Below, piece after piece: positions 31,860-33,049 of a stretch of DNA of 33,049 nucleotides (its first letter is position 1; every line of letters begins with the position of its first letter). The notes under the pieces are model-generated. The model did no database searches and was not told the origin of the DNA. It worked only from the letters and a program-made list of their open reading frames with translations. This DNA comes from Methylobacterium variabile (GTDB lineage Bacteria > Pseudomonadota > Alphaproteobacteria > Rhizobiales > Beijerinckiaceae): assembly GCF_001043975.1 (NCBI RefSeq), contig NZ_LABY01000036.1, forward strand, positions 1 to 33,049, given 5' to 3'. The position numbers and the translations under genes were made by a program.

Positions 31860-32644
31860 TGCGCGGCCTTGGTGGCAGCACCCTTGGGCGCCGCGCCGCG
31901 GGACAGGAAGCGGCGGAACGCCTCCTGGGCTTCCTCTGAGCGGAGCGCCGCATCGAAGGCCTCGGCCTCCGCGTCCATGGCGGCCCGCACCGCGTCGCGG
32001 TCGCCGCGGATCAGCCGGCGCGCCGCGGCGAGCGCCTGCGGCGGCTTGGCGGCCAGCTTGGCGCCCTGCGCAAGGGCGTGCTCGAGGAGCGCGTCCGCCG
32101 GCACCACCGCGTTGGCGAGGCCGAGGCGCACCGCCTCGTCCGCTCCGTAGGCCTCGCCGAGAAGCAGCAGTTCCGTCGCCTTCGGCACGCCGACCCGGCG
32201 CGGCAGCAGGTAGCTCGATGCCGCCTCCGGCACGAGGCCGAGATCGACGAACGGCATCCGGAAAGTGGCGGCGGGCGCCACGTAGACGAGGTCGCAATGG
32301 AGGGTCAGGGTGGTGCCGACCCCGACCGCCAGCCCGTCCACCGCCGCCACCATCGGGGTGCGCGTCACGGCGAGCTGCCGGATGAAGCGCAAGGACGGCG
32401 CTTCGCCGAAGGACCGCTCGGCCCGGGCGACGAAGTCGGCGATGTCGTTGCCCGCGGTGAACACACCCTCGGCTCCGGAGAACACCACGGCGCCGACGCC
32501 CGAGCCGTCCCGGTCGGCGGCCTCGAGGGCCTCCCGCATGGCGTCGTACATGGCGCCCGTGAGGGCGTTCTTCTTCTCCGGCCGGGCGAGCCGCACGAGG
32601 CGGACGCCGCCGGGCTCATCGGTGATGCGGACGTGCTCGGTCAT
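31856..32644 (-). CDS. Enoyl-CoA hydratase/isomerase family protein, isomerase-like
   Basis: This 262-residue crotonase-fold protein has oxyanion-hole segments FTAGNDIADF (about 62-71) and DGLAVGVGTTL (103-113). The two hydratase glutamates are not at their usual places: GVGTTL replaces GxGxEL, and FRMPFVDLG replaces the GxPE block. Instead Glu140 in GLVPEAASS matches the single catalytic acid of enoyl-CoA delta-isomerases (ECI2/PaaG-like). It therefore probably moves a double bond in an enoyl-CoA rather than adding water. It is co-translated with the SDR gene and lies downstream, on the same strand, of a partial acyl-CoA dehydrogenase. The ribosome binding site is weak. Confidence 0.9.
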   Translation of the reverse strand: MTEHVRITDEPGGVRLVRLARPEKKNALTGAMYDAMREALEAADRDGSGVGAVVFSGAEGVFTAGNDIADFVARAERSFGEAPSLRFIRQLAVTRTPMVAAVDGLAVGVGTTLTLHCDLVYVAPAATFRMPFVDLGLVPEAASSYLLPRRVGVPKATELLLLGEAYGADEAVRLGLANAVVPADALLEHALAQGAKLAAKPPQALAAARRLIRGDRDAVRAAMDAEAEAFDAALRSEEAQEAFRRFLSRGAAPKGAATKAAQ

Positions 32645-32713
32645 GGGGAATCACCAGTACATCGGCTTGAGCGGGCGATGATCCGCCCCATCAACGGAAT
32701 GACGTCCTCCAGC

Positions 32714-32853
32714 GTCATCCTGGGGCCGCGAAAGCGGAGCCCTGAATCCAGAACCGCAGGGGTGAGAGAACGAAGCGGAACGCCGTCCGCTCTGTCCTGG
32801 ACCATCGGCGCATCTGGACTCCCGGGCTCCGCTTTCGTGGACCCCGGGATGAC
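32714..32853. repeat. Long imperfect inverted repeat
   Basis: Arms of about 40 bases (32714-32752 and 32813-32853) pair with two single-base gaps and a few mismatches. Each carries the core GAAAGCGGAGCCC or its complement. The 60-base centre has a smaller stem (AGCGGA/TCCGCT). Elements of this form, beginning GTCATCC and ending GGATGAC, are scattered as intergenic repeats in some Methylobacterium genomes as far as I recall. It may fold as a bidirectional terminator or be a miniature mobile element. No coding sequence is inside. Confidence 0.8.
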
Positions 32854-32924
32854 CAAGAGGGTGTCAGGCGAGGTGTGGTCGACTTTCGAAGCGGGCTGAA
32901 GCGACGTCCCGGACGGTCCGCCCC

Positions 32925-33049
32925 TCACCCCGCGAGCGCGAGCGCCCCATCCTGCAGGAAGCCGCCGCCGCCCGTCACCGTCTCCTCCAGCCCCCGCGCC
33001 GCGGTCGCGAGGTTTTCGGCGAAGAAGCGGGCGAGCGCGATGCGGGCGG
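32925..33049 (-). CDS. Acyl-CoA dehydrogenase, C-terminal fragment (5' part outside window)
   Basis: The minus-strand frame entering from the right edge ends at TGA (32925-32927). The 41 visible residues (ARIALARFFAENLATAARGL, then a glycine-rich tail) match the C-terminal extension of the acyl-CoA dehydrogenases that carry an extra C-terminal domain, which typically ends with such a RFFAEN helix. These oxidise acyl-CoA to enoyl-CoA with FAD. This suits the enoyl-CoA isomerase and SDR genes that follow. Too little is visible to name the substrate class. Confidence 0.7.
   Translation of the reverse strand, partial: ARIALARFFAENLATAARGLEETVTGGGGFLQDGALALAG

Noticed and set aside
1..33049. CRISPR arrays, tRNA or rRNA genes, insertion sequences, prophage
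   Set aside because: No regularly spaced repeats, no tRNA-like cloverleaf or rRNA sequence, and no transposase, integrase or phage structural gene could be recognised by eye.

Overview
The window looks like a chromosomal segment of a very GC-rich alphaproteobacterium, most likely Methylobacterium or a close relative in the Methylobacteriaceae. This is inferred from the strongly G/C-biased third codon positions, an ECF sigma factor of the EcfG-like type at the left edge, the CsbD/PhnA-like small-protein cluster, and the style of the hypothetical proteins. No rRNA, tRNA, CRISPR array, transposase or clear prophage was seen. Both edge genes are cut.

Left part (1-10.9 kb). A truncated ECF sigma factor is followed by an AT-rich gap with one possible 33-residue ORF, then a Crp/Fnr regulator. 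On the minus strand lies a Gdx/SugE-type SMR guanidinium exporter. Its leader carries two hairpins with ACGG loops, the signature of a guanidine-II (mini-ykkC) riboswitch. On the plus strand, cupin dioxygenase, MFS organic-anion transporter, SDR dehydrogenase, IclR regulator and a 145-residue unknown form a tight catabolic operon. A nested palindrome lies over its predicted transcription start. A chemotaxis receptor, two hypotheticals and a frameshifted secreted-protein gene follow on the minus strand.

Middle (11-16.3 kb). A triple-PAS LuxR-type regulator, preceded by a sequence matching the EcfG general-stress promoter (GGAAC-N16-CGTT), heads a run of small stress-type genes. These are four CsbD-like proteins (two with C-terminal membrane anchors), a PhnA-like membrane protein and a 31-residue basic hydrophobic peptide. 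GC-rich hairpins lie in most of the gaps between them. A secreted SnoaL/DUF4440-type protein and a 56-residue exported peptide follow.

Right-middle (16.7-25.5 kb). A minus-strand tetR-MFP-RND efflux operon without its own outer-membrane factor has an inverted-repeat operator just upstream of tetR. It is followed by a DUF4337-type membrane protein, a divergent exported chorismate-lyase-like protein and a Na/Pi cotransporter with a PhoU-like tail.

Right part (26-33 kb). A large membrane-anchored protein of unusual layout (Ig-like, amidotransferase-like and deacetylase-like regions), an 87-residue unknown, and DeoC (TTG start behind a strong ribosome binding site) are followed by a decayed gene and a secreted SH3-domain protein. 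Last is a minus-strand acyl-CoA catabolic group: a partial acyl-CoA dehydrogenase, an enoyl-CoA hydratase/isomerase and a DHRS1-like SDR. A long imperfect inverted repeat separates the first of these from the other two.
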